Shown piece by piece: positions 15,305 through 29,500 of a stretch of 64,000 nt of DNA. The stretch spans positions 8,909,168 through 8,973,167 of the forward strand of contig JACSVZ010000016.1 in NCBI GenBank assembly GCA_014706295.1, written 5' to 3'. The position numbers and the translations under genes were made by a program. Within the stretch, counting starts at the first letter, position 1, and each line of letters opens with the position of its first letter. This DNA comes from Lycocorax pyrrhopterus obiensis. Lineage: Eukaryota > Chordata > Aves > Passeriformes > Paradisaeidae. The notes beneath the pieces were generated by a model. That model saw only the letters and a list, made by a program, of their open reading frames with translations, was not told the DNA's origin and searched no databases.

Positions 15305-15310
15305 TTTATT
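15305..15310 (-). terminator. AP1S3: Candidate poly(A) signal AATAAA for AP1S3
   Basis: This is the first canonical AATAAA on the minus strand that I find downstream of the AP1S3 stop codon, about 2.2 kb away. A TG-containing stretch follows on the minus strand. It would give a 3'UTR from 17484 to roughly 15290. This is inference from the hexamer only; upstream variant signals or more distal AATAAA sites, for example near 10785, are alternatives. Confidence 0.35.
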
Positions 15311-17484
15311 TCAGATGCTGCACTGATATGGCTGGTATAAGTACCTCTACCCAGTCCACTACTTTTTTCCATCAGGAATTCTCTTCAACTTGAAATGGTA
15401 CAGAAAGAGGCCTTCTAGCTCTTCTTAAAATGACTGAACAGACAGGTTTATGATACCCTTATTCATACCAAGAAATCTTTTTGGTACTCCTATTTTGATA
15501 TAATTCGAAATTCAACCAACATTATGGTTTTAAGAGCCAGAGAACCACAGCATGGCTCCAAAAGGGAGTAAAGTCAACCTACTGATGATTTCACATAGTA
15601 GAAGTCACTTATAAAGGCAAAGAGCAGAAGGGGCCTCTTTGCACATTCTGAAGTGATTTCTTAATCAATTAAACACTGTACTTTAAAAAACTTCATTTCA
15701 AACCATGAGAAAACAATACACAAGTCATACAATTTCATTAATTTACTATTAAATTGGATGTCTTCAGAGCTATTAAAAGCCCTTCAGCAATTTCACGTCT
15801 TTTCCAGGCTGAAAGTATGGCTGTGACATCAATACAGAGAAAACAGATGGATAAAGTAATTATAAAAAAGAGCAACATGATACTCTGAACCAGTTTGTCA
15901 CAGTTTTACTAACAGACTGGAAAGCACAGGAAGAAGAGTGGGCTGACAATCAGCAAAGTTGTGTTGTGTCAAAATGCCCCCACCCTCCGACCAACCCCTC
16001 AGTGCCCCTCCTGTAGGAAGATACAAATAGACATGGAAGGAAGGAGCAATGACAAAATTAGAGTAAGCATGCAGGACATTTAAAGATTAGAAAGACCCCT
16101 GAAAGAAAATACTGACTGCACATGCCAGGAAGCAAGGGAAATACATCTTGAAAGGAAATGCAAATCAATGGTTGGATCATTCTGGCATATTTGTCTGATA
16201 ATTTCCCTAATTTTTGTATAGAATAATTTCATGATTTGACAGAGACAAAACATCTAGCTGAGAGTTATGGGCTGAGATAAACAGAATTTCTCTGAGCTTT
16301 GGGTTCTGTTAAAGGAGGACAATCTCTGTAAGGAAGCCAGTTCCATCAGTTTATAGAGTCTAAACTGCACTGAAAAGCAAGTTAACACACCTGGCTCCAC
16401 ACACACTCGGCTACAGAGGTTTGTAACACACAGGAGGGCACACAGCCCAGCTGACTCCTCTCTACTATTTTATCCTTTTTGCAGCTTGCAAAGTTATAAA
16501 AAGCTGATTAAATTGTCCAACCTTCACAAAAACAGGCCATCTTCAACTACTAGAAAGCTGATCACCCCAACAGGTGTGTGAATTTGAGATTGGAAAATTC
16601 TACTGGGAAACAGGGGTTTGGGATACCAAAAGATAATACAAGATTATCTTCCAAAGGCTGATTTTTTTCTCTTCAGGTTTTCTCCTGCACTCATGCTGCA
16701 CAATTCCAAAGTTTGGAGCCTTTGCAGAGGTCATGGGGATCTAGGAAGGGGATAGGAAAATGAGGAGAAAGACAGAAACAGGCCATGTGCATGCAGCAGC
16801 AGAAAAAGGTTTCATTACACCTAGGAGAAGCCTACCTTCAGTCAAACAGTCTTCCAGATTACATGGAGGCATGGAGTGCACTCTAGGAGCAGCTGGAGCA
16901 GCCTTATTAGCAGACTAGAGCAGAAAAGAGAAGGAAGACAGTGGAAGAAAGGGGCTTTCCCAAAGAGACGCATATTTCCTCACATACTTCAAGGGTTAAT
17001 CTTGTTATAAGTTTGTGAAATCAAGGCCCACAATAATTTGGCTTTTAGAAAAAAATTATTATTACAGCAGAATAACCATTACATTCAAAATAACAGACAT
17101 TTGTACAAAAGTAGAGTCATACAGTCAGCAGTGAACAAAACTAGTAAAAATACCTCTGCAAAGTACTGTCAGAGGAGCATTCTGTGATGACAAAACTCGT
17201 AGCTAAAAGATCTGGTACAAAACAAGAATTGAGTCCAGCAAGGAGAAGATAAACTAGATTGGGGTAATAACAACTCTGAGAAACTCAAATGCAGAGTAAT
17301 GCAAAGCACAGAATTGTTAAACCCTTTGCTACATTAGCTGACCTTCATCTTCACCATTATACAAACAAACCCCTTCAGTTATTGGTTTTTGGTATTTCTC
17401 TGAGGATCTGGCACATTGGGAAGCAATTTCAGGAAGTGCACTTTAGAGGTGCATACAGCAGTTTTCTCTCCAGGTAGTTTAACA
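15311..17484 (-). other. AP1S3: Predicted AP1S3 3' untranslated region
   Basis: This stretch lies between the AP1S3 stop codon and the first canonical minus-strand poly(A) hexamer. It has no coding exon, is AT-rich and contains short poly-T/AT runs on the minus strand. Its assignment as 3'UTR rests only on position and the absence of an earlier AATAAA. The true 3' end could lie inside this block or beyond it. Confidence 0.4.
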
Positions 17485-17520
17485 TTAAAATGCAGGCTTG
17501 TTCATGTATTCTTCCACTGT
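17485..17520 (-). CDS. AP1S3: AP1S3 coding exon 5 (C-terminal tail and stop)
   Basis: On the minus strand a CCTAG acceptor is followed by 12 codons reading [11 protein letters not shown] and a TAA at 17485-17487. Exon 4 ends in phase 0, so the frame is kept. The tail differs from the human AP1S3 isoform tail I recall by only two residues, which supports this as a genuine terminal exon. Glu-rich short tails of this kind are typical of AP-1 sigma isoforms. Confidence 0.92.
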   Translation of the reverse strand, partial: TVEEYMNKPAF

Positions 17521-20500
17521 CTAGGAAACAAAAAAAATAAACAACTGATGCATTATGGAGTGGTACAGTAATATTCATAGAAACCCTCTTGTCCTCTTTG
17601 AGGACAGTTGCAGTTTTGCATGAAATTAGATCAGACTGATTAAAATGCAGAAATAATTCTGCTTTAAAAACATGTAACAGAGTGGTTTAAAATATGACAT
17701 TTAAATCATGCCATAGCACCATTGTGGCTAAACTCATCATGTCAGTGGCCTCTGCACACAGTGGCTGAGTTTCATGTGCACAAGGCAGACCTGCTCGATT
17801 CCCACAGTGTGTCTCAAGCCAGTTCTACCACTGTGCTGCTCCCTTCAGGACTGTGATGGATGCTCCACTATCGAGGAAAAAATGAATGAAACCCATCACA
17901 TTCAACTGCTTTTGCAATTCCTGGCTCAACAGTACCAGTTACATTCCAAGTTACAACAAGAGAATTCCTGCAGGGTTCTGAATAAGGGTTACATATCTGT
18001 GCCCTGCAGAAAAACTACACAGGTGCTTCTGAATGAAAGCAGAGTTTGCCAGCACATACTCTTTCCAATTTTAAATGTTAATAGTAGGCCATGTTTCCAA
18101 TGTATTAGTGAAACAGAAGAGATTTTTCTGTATTTACATATACATAAAATATAACCTTAGATTATGTTCATATATTACAGAAATATCTTGGATACATCTT
18201 AAACTATTTCTTAATACTCTAGCAGTTAAACTGCAAGAGAGCAACAGCTTTATATAGCGAGCCTCCAGATAATTCCGAGGGTTGAATTGAAAGCTTATGT
18301 AACTGCACTGTTGTACCTGTTGAAACTGAACGTAAAACACGCTCAGATAACTAAGCACCAGAAGTGCTTAGCTGTGTTTTCACCTCCTGTCAAACAAGGA
18401 AGACGTAGGAAGATGAGGTGTTTGCCTTTTGTCCTCCTCTGCCTTACCTCCTGCAACATGTCAGACTCTTCTATGGCTTTCACTGCAGTCTTCTTTGAAG
18501 TCTCTTGTACTTCTCCACCAATTATAAACTCATCAAGAATAAAGTAAGCTTTTTCAAAATTAAAGATAATATCCAGCTCGCACACCTGCCAGAACAAAAG
18601 GCCACAACCACATTTAAATCACTTTTACAGTATTACAAGCACTACTGGGCCAAAGGCTGTTGTGATGATCAAATATACTCAGCATATGAACCCCTGCGGC
18701 AGGTAGCAGGGTGAAGAAACAAACTGCATGTTATGTAATATTGAAGCTTCTGCATATATTCTCTCCACATATACAGACTTACGGCAACGATATTCCACTT
18801 AATAATAAGTTCATGCTGGTTTTCAGAGATCAAAGCTGACTTCCTGGCCCACTAACCTTATCATAGGTCCTATATAGCCCTTGTAACATGGGTTACATAC
18901 GTTCACAGTTTCACAGAGCAAGACAATTCCCTGCTCAGCAACAGCCACCAACTGCTTTTTAGTTTTGAGGCTGTACAGATGTGAGTCACGGCACACTGAT
19001 TTAAGTAAAATATGAATTAAGGTAGGCAGGATGATTTCTAAAATATCCATAGAAAAGATGGGTCTCTTGTAGTCTCTAAAGACTGACTGAAAGACTTATT
19101 TGGACCTTCTTAAAGTCTTTTCTTTAAAAACACACTGACTTTATCTTTTGCCTCTATGTCCTTAATTGTTACACAGTATCAGGAAACAAACAAAACCAGT
19201 ATATCTGAAGATGTTAGGAGAGAGAATTAAAGTACTTTAACCTGTTTTGGTTTTTTTAAAATAATTTTTCCTGAAGCTTTCCCTTCAAATTCTATCCCAA
19301 GACAGACATACAAAGCATCAAGATTAATTCTGGGTGAGTGGAAAAAGGATGGAAAAACAATCTTATGATCATTTTAGCACTATTTTATAAAATACTCTAA
19401 TCATTAATTTCATTTTGGATTGCAAGCAACTGCAGGTCAAGTACAGCAGATGGAACACAAAGCAAATCAGCTGCACATAATTTTGTTTATCAGACAGACA
19501 GGAATGAGTTCATGGCAGGAAGTGAAACCTACGTTTCCAAAGTATCTGTCCAGGAGCTCCACGTATCGATGAACGACCTCTAGTGTCAGGAGCTCATTAT
19601 CCTGGTCTTCTATTGCACAGCAGAAATACAAACTAGCATATCTGGGGAAACAGAGGCAAAAACATGGTGGTGAACAGCTGGGACCTCAGTGCTCTGCTCA
19701 TCTCTTAGAGGTCATTCATACGACAGTTAATTCCTACCTAGTCTCTAAAAGAAACATTTTCTTTCATTCTCATAGCGTCCCAGAGAACACTTTAAAAGAT
19801 CAGGTAATTTTAAACAAATTATTATTTTAATTAGAAGAACCAACTCCACCCTTGGTAAAGTGGGACACCTATAACACTGGACATAATAAAACAAGCAATA
19901 AGTCAGTAGTAAGTAGTACTTTCAGGTCTCCTCCACCTGCTGCAATAGCACTACAGTAAGTGAGGTTAATTAAACTGTAGGACAAGCTACCCCTTCTAAT
20001 TATAAAATAAAAAAAAGGCAAAAACAAAGGTGAAAGGAGTTACATCTCAGCAAACCTGCTGGCTGTCAAATGACAGTGTTTTACATACGGCCAGAATGCA
20101 TGAAACTGCTTAGACCAAACAAGCTTTGTAACTAACTTGCACCAAAACTTTATGTTTAAACCAGCCCAAGATCTACTCAGCTTGCTAATGCTGTTGGCTG
20201 GAGGCCAACTTGTCACAGCTCCTGGTCAGATGTTTATATCCCTATCTTCACAGAATAGAACTCAATTTTTGCTAAATGGGAAATGTTTAATTTACCCAGT
20301 GTGCTACACCTTAAGGCTACTTTTGTTTGCTACAACTTTAGGAGAATAAACAGACAGTTAACATCAGGCATCATGTAACTGGGGACCAATGATTTATTTG
20401 GAAAAGGAAATGGGAATTAATACTTTCCAGAGCAACAAATATTTCAAAAACAAAATCTGACAAAATTATGAAAGTGCCTTGGAAAAGTTCCTGCAACCTC

Positions 20501-23500
20501 CACAGCTGATAAAACCCAGCACGTACATCTCAGCCAGGCTACCCTGGGGAATTTGAAGGAGCAGTGAAGTCTAAAGCCTTCTAAACAGTAATATTTATCA
20601 GCTTACTCCTGTTTTTCTCATTTGACAGACTCTGTACAAGTATTTTGCACCCCACAATTACCCTGCCGGTTTGTCCAGGGACACTGCCTTGTTATACTCA
20701 GATTGCCAATGGCACACTCCTAACTCAGCCCAGCACCATGAGTGTTGTTTGCTGCTTTTCTTCAAGTGAGCCTTTATTTTGACTCTTCCAGCATGTGTTA
20801 TTCATATGAATAGTGATTATACGTTCTTACAAAATTACTCACACCTTTTGTAAACAAGCTTGAGGTCTTTCCAGTCAACAAAACTACTTGTTTTTTGATT
20901 GCGAGACAAAATAATCTGAACAATTTCTCGAATGATCTTTTTCTTCTCTTTATCAGGTAGCGTCGTGTACCATTTCTGAAGCCTTAACTTCCCCTGCCGA
21001 CTGAACAGCAGTATAAAGTGCATCTAGAGTAAACAAAGCAACATGGTTAACACCAGGGCCATGGCCAGGGAAGAGCATTCCTCTGCCTGGCACCAGAAAT
21101 CAGAGTCCTGGCCACACACCTCCAGCCCTGGCATGATGGTTGGACATGGTGTCAGTGAGGTCTGGGGGAGGCTCAGCATGAGAAAGATCCCTCCTCTCTC
21201 CTGTTCCTTTCCCAGGCAGCTCTCCCCTCCCTGTGGCACCTCTTCCCTAGGCAAATCCTTTACATCCTCTCCTACCCATCCTCCTTACCTTGTGCAAACA
21301 GCAGCTTTGCTTCCTTTTCTGCCCCTGCCCTGGGGAACAGGAGGAGCATCACCACTTTGCAGTGGTGAGAAGAGGGCACCACCCCCTCCTGCAGCAAAAT
21401 CAGATACCTCAGTGAAGGGAATAAAGACTTATCCACAACAGGAGTAGGGAAATCAAGATCAGTGGCAGAAGGCTAGAAATATGAATACTGAGATAGTAAT
21501 TATAATCACTAACAACTCTGATATTGCACTATTTCAGATCACAAAGCAGCACGTTCCCACAAGAGGGAGTAAGGGGCAGAAGAAACCTACTTTGGAAAGG
21601 AAGCTTGACTGGTTTTACTGAAGAAATCAGGATATTATGAAACTCAGATGACTGTAACGACAAAGGACAGACCCCAGTGAGTGATACTGTATTAAATAAA
21701 GGACAATATCTACACTGTTCTAAAATTTCAAATTTAAAGCTACCTGTAATTTTATAAGGTTTGACCTATGATTATTTCATGCTTACATATGCAATATTAC
21801 TGAAACACACAAGAGCCAACTTTTAAATGCCAGTGGGGCTTTGGGAGGAAAGTATCAATTCACATTTCTACAAATACTACTATTCGCAGGTTAAAATAAC
21901 TGACCATACTGTACATTAGCAGTACAGTAACCCATTCATCCACAGCATGGAAATGGCTTTAAGAATGCAGGATTATCAGTTTGAGGACAACTTCCTTCTC
22001 CAACAGGACATCTTCTGGTAAATGGAAAAAAACCCTACAAACCCACCTAGGGGGGATAGAGATGTTTTTAGTGGCTGAAGACATCTGAACTGCCCTGTTC
22101 TTGCCAGGCATCCTGATTGCTGTTCTCACCAGTACCAATACCAGGACCCAGGGATTTGCAGGAAGGATGTCTAAGCGTAGTCACATCCATGTGCATGATG
22201 ACAGCTACACTGCCAGTTGTTCATACAGTGACTGGTGGCTTCCCCTGATCCTGCAAGGACCAGGGAGAAGCACAGGAGCTTCACTTTCCTCACTTGCTCC
22301 CAATCCTTGCAAAGCCCCGATCCAGCAGGTCTCTTACCACATCCCTCACCATTAGCCCAACCTTATCCTTCCCTAGTTTTTCAATCTACAACCTAATCCC
22401 TTCTGCTCCTTGTTTCCTGTTCCAGTTTATTGCTGTACCTATACTTCATCACTACATTTCCACAGTGAGTATTATAAAGTTAATGTTCACAATCACTATC
22501 AAGATTACAGTGAAGATTTCTGTGAAGATAAAATCATTCCACGCTCTGGTAAATTCTGAGCAGAGAAGCTTCTACATTAAAAAAAAAAAAAAGGAAAAGC
22601 TACTGGATTTTAAACAAAGCATTCATTCATAATTCAGAACTATTCTCTAGCTATTGAGTTGCATAGTTGTTGAGTAGCCTGGAGATAAGAGTTCTGACTA
22701 TACTGAGAAAGACTTCATTTTAGGGAAAGGAGAACTGTTTTAGTCATACGTGTCTCTGGCAGGATCTACTGCTGGAACTAAGGCTCTTGCCTTCATTAGT
22801 CTAATGTGCTTGATAAAATTACAAGGATTTTGTAGCTGCCTTGTGTTGAGTCCTATAATACTCTCCAGATGAGCTCACTAAATAAAAACAAGTATGCTGC
22901 TGGCAGGACACATGGCCTGATTACAGCGAAGAGCAAAGCACCATGGTTTTGCCTTTCTCTGTTCATATCACCAGCTGGGTTTTGACATGGGAATCTTCCA
23001 GCTGCCAGGGTTACCCCTTCCCAGGTGATATAGGGACAGCACTCACTGTTCATACACTTGCCTGATGAGAGAAGCTGGCTGAATCAAAGACTATTCTGCT
23101 TGATGCACAGCACATTAACTCCACAGCCCTTGTAAAGATGAGGGTGTTTTGAAAAGCAGAGCATAGGTTCCACAGCAGGTAAGAGCAGCAGGTCAGTGGG
23201 AGTCCATCTAAAAGTCACTGGATACAGGTAGCAGCTATTTGACAAACAAATTTCTAAAAATATGTTGAATCATCAGATAGGATGATCAGATTTGACTGAA
23301 AACGCAGGGAATGAGTCAATGAATCTCCATCAAAAGCTGACAGCATGTTCAGTGTAAGACTGAGCTTTGTGGCATCCTTTGCCTGCAGTGTTTCAATAGG
23401 AAAAGAAAATGAAAAGATATTCTGGTTTAGGGTCAGGTGTTGGACCCTAGAGACCTTAAACCTGAGTGCCTACAAGTAATAAACATATATCTCCAGAAGT

Positions 23501-26500
23501 ACAACCTTATGCCTCTAAAAGGTTAAATACCAACAAACCAGGGAATCACTGTGAATATTACCACCACTTTCTGACGATTAGTTACTTCGGGATGTTATGC
23601 TTCACCCATAGGAAAGTGAGCTGCTCTTCACTTAAAACTGCTTTGAGAACTCCACTGTTTCTTCTACACATGCAGTTGATGTCTCATCACCACTTTCATG
23701 AGCCGAGGCAATGTTCTTTGCAATCAGAAAATATCCATTAATGCTCCTAAATGCATAAACATTCATACCCAAGCTCCAAAAATCTCTTTGTTTAGGTCTC
23801 CTGTCCCCCACTGTTTCATATGTGGACTATAACTGTGTACCTCACATGGCAATTTTATTATTACAGAAACACCTACAGCTAGAAAACAGGTAGAGCCTTT
23901 ACTGTAGCACAATTCTAATTTTATAGTCTGCAGCAAAATAGTGCACCCTCAAGCTTAGGTACATTATCACTGGCCAGCTAAGAACTACTGTAACAAAATG
24001 ATATATTAGAATGCTGCAGGTACTTAGAAGCAAAAATATTGTGTGGGGGTTTCTTCTCTTTTGGTTCTTCTTCCTTTTTCTAATTTCTGAAGCCCCTTCA
24101 ATCTGGAGAACTCTGTAGGAGGTAAATAATACATTCGTAAAAGGTTAAATGGCTTTCAGCATTTTCAATTTCAACATCCAACGCTGTTCCATTCAGTTCA
24201 GCTTTGCTCTGCCCAGCCCCACTGTTGTCACAACACAACAAACACATTCCTCACTCTCATGGCTCTGTTCATTACATCCCACTGGAAAGACTCTGATGCA
24301 TCAATAAACCTGGAAATGTTGAAGTACTGCACAAACACAAATCTAACAGCTCACCTGTTCCTTGCTCCTTGACTGTGAAAACATATTTGCTTTCCTATAC
24401 TGCTGATGACAAGACAGATGTTGATTAAGCAATTTTTGGTTGATTTTCAGCAGCCAAACTGCCAATAGAAGTAGATTATCCTGCAATGCTTTACTCATCT
24501 TTAAAAGTTCTAATTCCAGAGGAAAACAAAGGCAAATTACTTGCTACAAGCAGAATACCTTAGAAAGCAGGGTGCTCGGTTCCCTTTCTTCCCATCTCAG
24601 GGCATGCTGGCTGTGACTAACAATCACCAGACCCAGGGGCGATGCCAGAGGGAATTTTTAGGTCTGAGACTGAGTGGGTTGGGATGAAGAGTACAGTTCC
24701 TAGGAGAGCATGGGCTTCCTTCACATGTGGAGTCTGTAGAGACAAGCTTTGGTTTGGGAGCTCAGAGTAACTTTATTAGCTTGTTTACTGAATCAGACCC
24801 AACCACCCACAGCACCGTGCAAAATGACCTCCATAAACGTCAGTAAGAAAATGCAGTCATTTGGTTACTATTTGTAGGCTGTTGGAAATAGTTTGATGAG
24901 GTATTTTTTAAATCAAACATTTAAACCAGATTTCTAAACTTGAACTCTATCCCCTTCTCATGCATCTCTGAATCAACTGCAGCAGTAAGTTACATAACAG
25001 GTTGGAAAGTTATGGGGCCTACTGTTCTATCAAGATCTACAAAACTGTACCGGGATAAAAACCAACACCCTTAGCTACAGGGCTACAGAAAAATCAAATG
25101 CTAGACTTTGATACGAAATAATTTACCAATAAATAGAACAGATATCAAAAATGCAAAATATGGAAGGTTTGCATATTCATGAACAGCAAATATAAGAGAG
25201 ATATGTAAAACTAACACACACTGTGATTTCTTTCCACCTTCCTTGGAAGACCTTTCCCTCCTTTAACTAATGGGCTGTAATAATCTGATAAGCAGCTCAC
25301 TCAAGCTTGTCTTCTGGATTGCTCCCTGCCAGGACTGCAGGTCCCCTTTGGTGCAGCCTTCCCCAGTATTTGGCCATTATACACTTCACACAGATCAAAC
25401 ACATTACAATTGGCTCACTGGTTTCAAACTTGGATCATTTTTGCCTTTACAGAGGGTTTAAAATTTAACCTTATCTGCAACAATTAGTACAACTGTCTAA
25501 AGGGCTGTATTCCACTACATACACAACAAACCACGTGCCGGGGTAGCAGATAAAAATGAATACACGGGAAAGGGGCTTTCCTGGCTTTCCTTTCCCAGAG
25601 TCATTTCTCCAGTTTACTGTTCAATAACACAAACATGTAAAAGATACCCCATTTCTTCCTGCAAGGTGAACTCCAGGGGTGTGCAAGAGGCTGTAATTCA
25701 CCCCACTGTGAGAAAGAAGAATGTGCACTAGAACTGCTTCTCCTCCTCCTGTAATTCAACCTGCATAATATTTGCTGACTGGTTTCAAACCTGTTCTGTG
25801 GCATCTGGCTGCTCCATGTCCCTGGGGGAGGAGAGGAGGATAGAGAAGGGAAAACTATGAGGAGCCTCAGGGGAGGGGAAGCAGAAGAGGAAGACTGCAG
25901 AAAAAACAGCAAGAATCCTCTTTCCTGTCTGAGTGTTTGGTTGGGCAAGTATTTGCTCAGCGAGGCAGCTCTGCCACTTCAGCAGCTCTGGGCTTACACT
26001 CTGCTTCAGCTGTAACCTCTCCAAATTCGCTTAATAGCTCTCCAAAATCAAAGCCACCTTTATAAAACAGACACCTGAAACTCACATGTAAGCAAAATTT
26101 GCAAATTAGGAATTGCTATCCTTAAACAGACATATTGGCAAAGTGTGGAAACTTTCAGCTTTCCTTAAAAACTTTCTGTAGGGCAACAGACAATACAGGA
26201 CATGCTAACCAATGAAAATTCCCAGACAACATAAAATGGGAAGTGGGATGAAAATCCAGACCTTTGGCTGCTAACATATGCCTGGGGAAAACTAGACTGA
26301 CTGGCTGTACCTGGTGGAGAGGAAGCGACTTGATATGATAAAGTTCTTTTTTAACTTATTCTGATTCCCCTGAAGTCTGCTTGATCTGCTGCCACTGTTT
26401 TAGTCTAGCTGAGTTCACATTCTGCTTCTCTTTTACTATTTTTCATTCTTTCCTCTGATATGAAAGAATGTATTTCCCAACATAGACATCTGTTCAGATT

Positions 26501-29500
26501 TTTTATCAGTATTTATTTTCACATCACAACTGAAAATGAACAAAATCTACTTTCATTATTTTTTCTTTTAAAAAATACGAAGATTCACACTATTGCAGCC
26601 ATTAGCTTTTTTTTTTTATCTCCAAAACATTTCAAGAATAAAAAATTCCTTTTAGTTTTGCTTTGTTTAGTGGGTTTTTTTGTTTTGTTTTGGAGGGAGA
26701 CGGAGGAAAGTAAATACTGAAATTTAAAAAAAAAAACCCCAGCTATACTGTGAACACACAGTTGGTTTGGAATGCCAGCTGTTTAGGGTGAAATGAAAAA
26801 GATGTACTGAACAGAGACCAATTGACCTATTAACAATCTACCCACATCAGGACAAGACAGAATACTAACACACTCAAGTATAGGTATTTTGGTATTCTGC
26901 TGTTACATGAAATCCCATCTGGCTACTGACCTTGAATACACACTCTGGGGTTTCAGACACTTCTAAAGCAAATATGTAAAATTCAAAACAGACTACTTAA
27001 AAATATATTAAAAACATTAATTTCCTTACTTGTTTACTCTGTCACTAAAACATTTATTCACAGCAGCACAGGAGCTGACAGATGTTTGTTAAATACTGTT
27101 TGCTCTCAGCTTTAAAATTTAAAACATGTACTTAGTCTGCATGATGTAAGCAAGTAAGAAAAAAGAAAACATGCACAAACCCAGCAACACAGAAATCCCG
27201 AAGCAGTGTATTGCTGCCTACCTGGCACAGGATTCTTCCTCACTTAATCTCCATTAGGAACATTTCTGAGCAATTTCCCCTAAACAATACATCCAAAGTC
27301 CATGCAATAAAAGCTGTGCCAGATCATTACAGGCACACGTGACCATAGTTACATATTGATTTTATGCTTTGCATGATGCAGAAGTCACCCTTATCTTATT
27401 ACTGAAGATGTTAAATGGACGAGCACACCAGCATTTTAAGTATATTTATAACATATGGTATCGATCCAGACAGCAACAACCTTCTTGATAGCCTCACTTG
27501 AGTTAAATAAAACTATAATCACAACGGTATAGCTGAGCTCAAGCTGCTCACTTCCGATTCCTACCTAAGGACCAGAAAACAAAGCTCAAGGAGCTTTCTA
27601 AGTGCCCTTTAAGTGCCCCACAATCTCCCTCCGGCTCTGCTCCTGCTTATCTCTACATCCAGCAGGTCGAGTCCTCCCGACCTTGGCTCACTCCTCATAA
27701 ACCGGTGGCATTCCTTCCCCAGTGTCCTCCCTACAGCACAGGCATGCACCGGTGGCATTCCTTCCCCAGTGTCCTCCCTACAGCACAGGCATGCCTGTGC
27801 CTCCTCCTCCTCCTCCTCACAGTCTGGGCTGTCCCACCAACAGCGACGCTGCATTTCCTGCACTGATCTGGAGAGCAGAGGCAGCACAGCTTCCCAAAAC
27901 AGCTCCACCGGGGTAGGCGCAGGCAATGGCATCCAGGTTTTTACGGAGGATAATTACTCTCAATTTTCTTAAGTTTTTATTGCTGCAAGTGGAATTGCTC
28001 CAGTTTTCAGGTAATAAGCAAGAACAGATCCTAGCTGGAGTTTGCATAAATGCTGCCTCAGGCTCTGCCATAGGAGAGCAGGCCAGGGACTGCAGCACAG
28101 CCGTGGGAAGCAGCCACACCACTGTCCCTTCAGTGCCGGCCACCAGACAGACACAGCAGGGACGCGAGCTGGCTGAGCTCACAGAAAGCAGCAGTTTGAA
28201 GAGATTTGAAACAATTATTAACTAGGTAATCATCCCTTCTGCCTCCTAGGCTGGGCTCCAAGAGGTGTTTTTATTTGCTTACCTGTTTTTGGGAGGCAGA
28301 GGACACCTTCATTAGGTTACTACAAGGAGGAAGAGATCAGGGGAGAGGCTGAACAAGCTGCCAAGAGCTACACCTAATTCACTACAACCCCAGTGTACTT
28401 TACAGTCACAGGAAGCTATTTTTCCAGCCTGTTCCTTGAACTCCTAGTGAAGAAACAGAGCTAAAATCTCACCCAGCAGATTCCTGCAAAAGGTGCAGCT
28501 CTTTTAGTTTCATTTCTACTTTGCCTTATCAGTTATTTGCAAAGCCCTGCTACATGAAGGCACTGCAGTGCCCTTCCCTTACCTCTGACCTCTCTAGGAG
28601 CAAAGTGAAAAACTTTTGCTCTGGGACAGGGCAGGCACACTCAGAAGGTGACAAGGTTCCCTGGCTCCTCAGGCAGCTGACAGACACTGCTCCAGCCTGG
28701 GGATTCCCACGCCTGGTGGAACAGGAACGGTGCAGGTTGGCAGCAGCCTCACACCCATTCCTCCAGCTCCCAACAAAGATGTTCACAGAAAACCTGAGCT
28801 CCAAAAGGGCCAAAGATACACATGAGTTCAGATCATGTTTATGACTCTGAAAGACCATGTGATAATCTCTTGGAAACACTGAAGGATTGAATTTAGGCAT
28901 TTTCAATAGAGAAATTCTCAATTTTCTCTTTAAAATGGCATTTTTTTCTTAAGGTAAAAAACCCATGGATTTAACCTAAGCATAAACATAAAAGAAGCAA
29001 CCAGTGTTTACAGAAGAAAGGGCCAGAGCAGAGGATGTCACAAAATGCTTTACATGTTGGCCCAATATTTAGCCTCTAGAATGAGAAAGGACCACAAATT
29101 CATTCTGCTATTTATCCAAGTCTTGTCCTGAGACTTGAAAGTAAGGAAACGCCTGAGGTACTGCCTCTTTCCCATCCCATCTCCCGAGCCCAGAGGCTGT
29201 TGAGAGTTTCATGCAGCCCTTCCCATGGCTCCTCTAGAGCTCAGAGCACAAGGCACTCACCCAACACTTCACCTGCTCTCCTTCCAGCACACAGCCTTGA
29301 ACGACAAAGGCACAACATGGTACATTGCTGCATTTTATCCAATAACAGTGAGTCTGTTTCTCATTCCTTTGTGGTTTGTGCCCATCACTTACCCCAGGGG
29401 ACTAAGCAGAGGATGGTGACCACAGAGTTCCTGTACTGGTTAACAAGGTACTGAGAACTGCAAGTGTCAGAGCAAAGCCATCTCCAAGCTCCAACAGCAA

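Noticed and set aside
22579..22592. Poly(A) run as the tail of a retroposed gene copy or SINE
   Set aside because: No recognisable body or target-site duplication was seen next to it.
27609..28225. Several overlapping Ser/Pro/Cys-rich open frames
   Set aside because: They span the 47-bp tandem duplication and the CTC triplet run; duplicated GC-rich sequence explains the open frames better than a gene.
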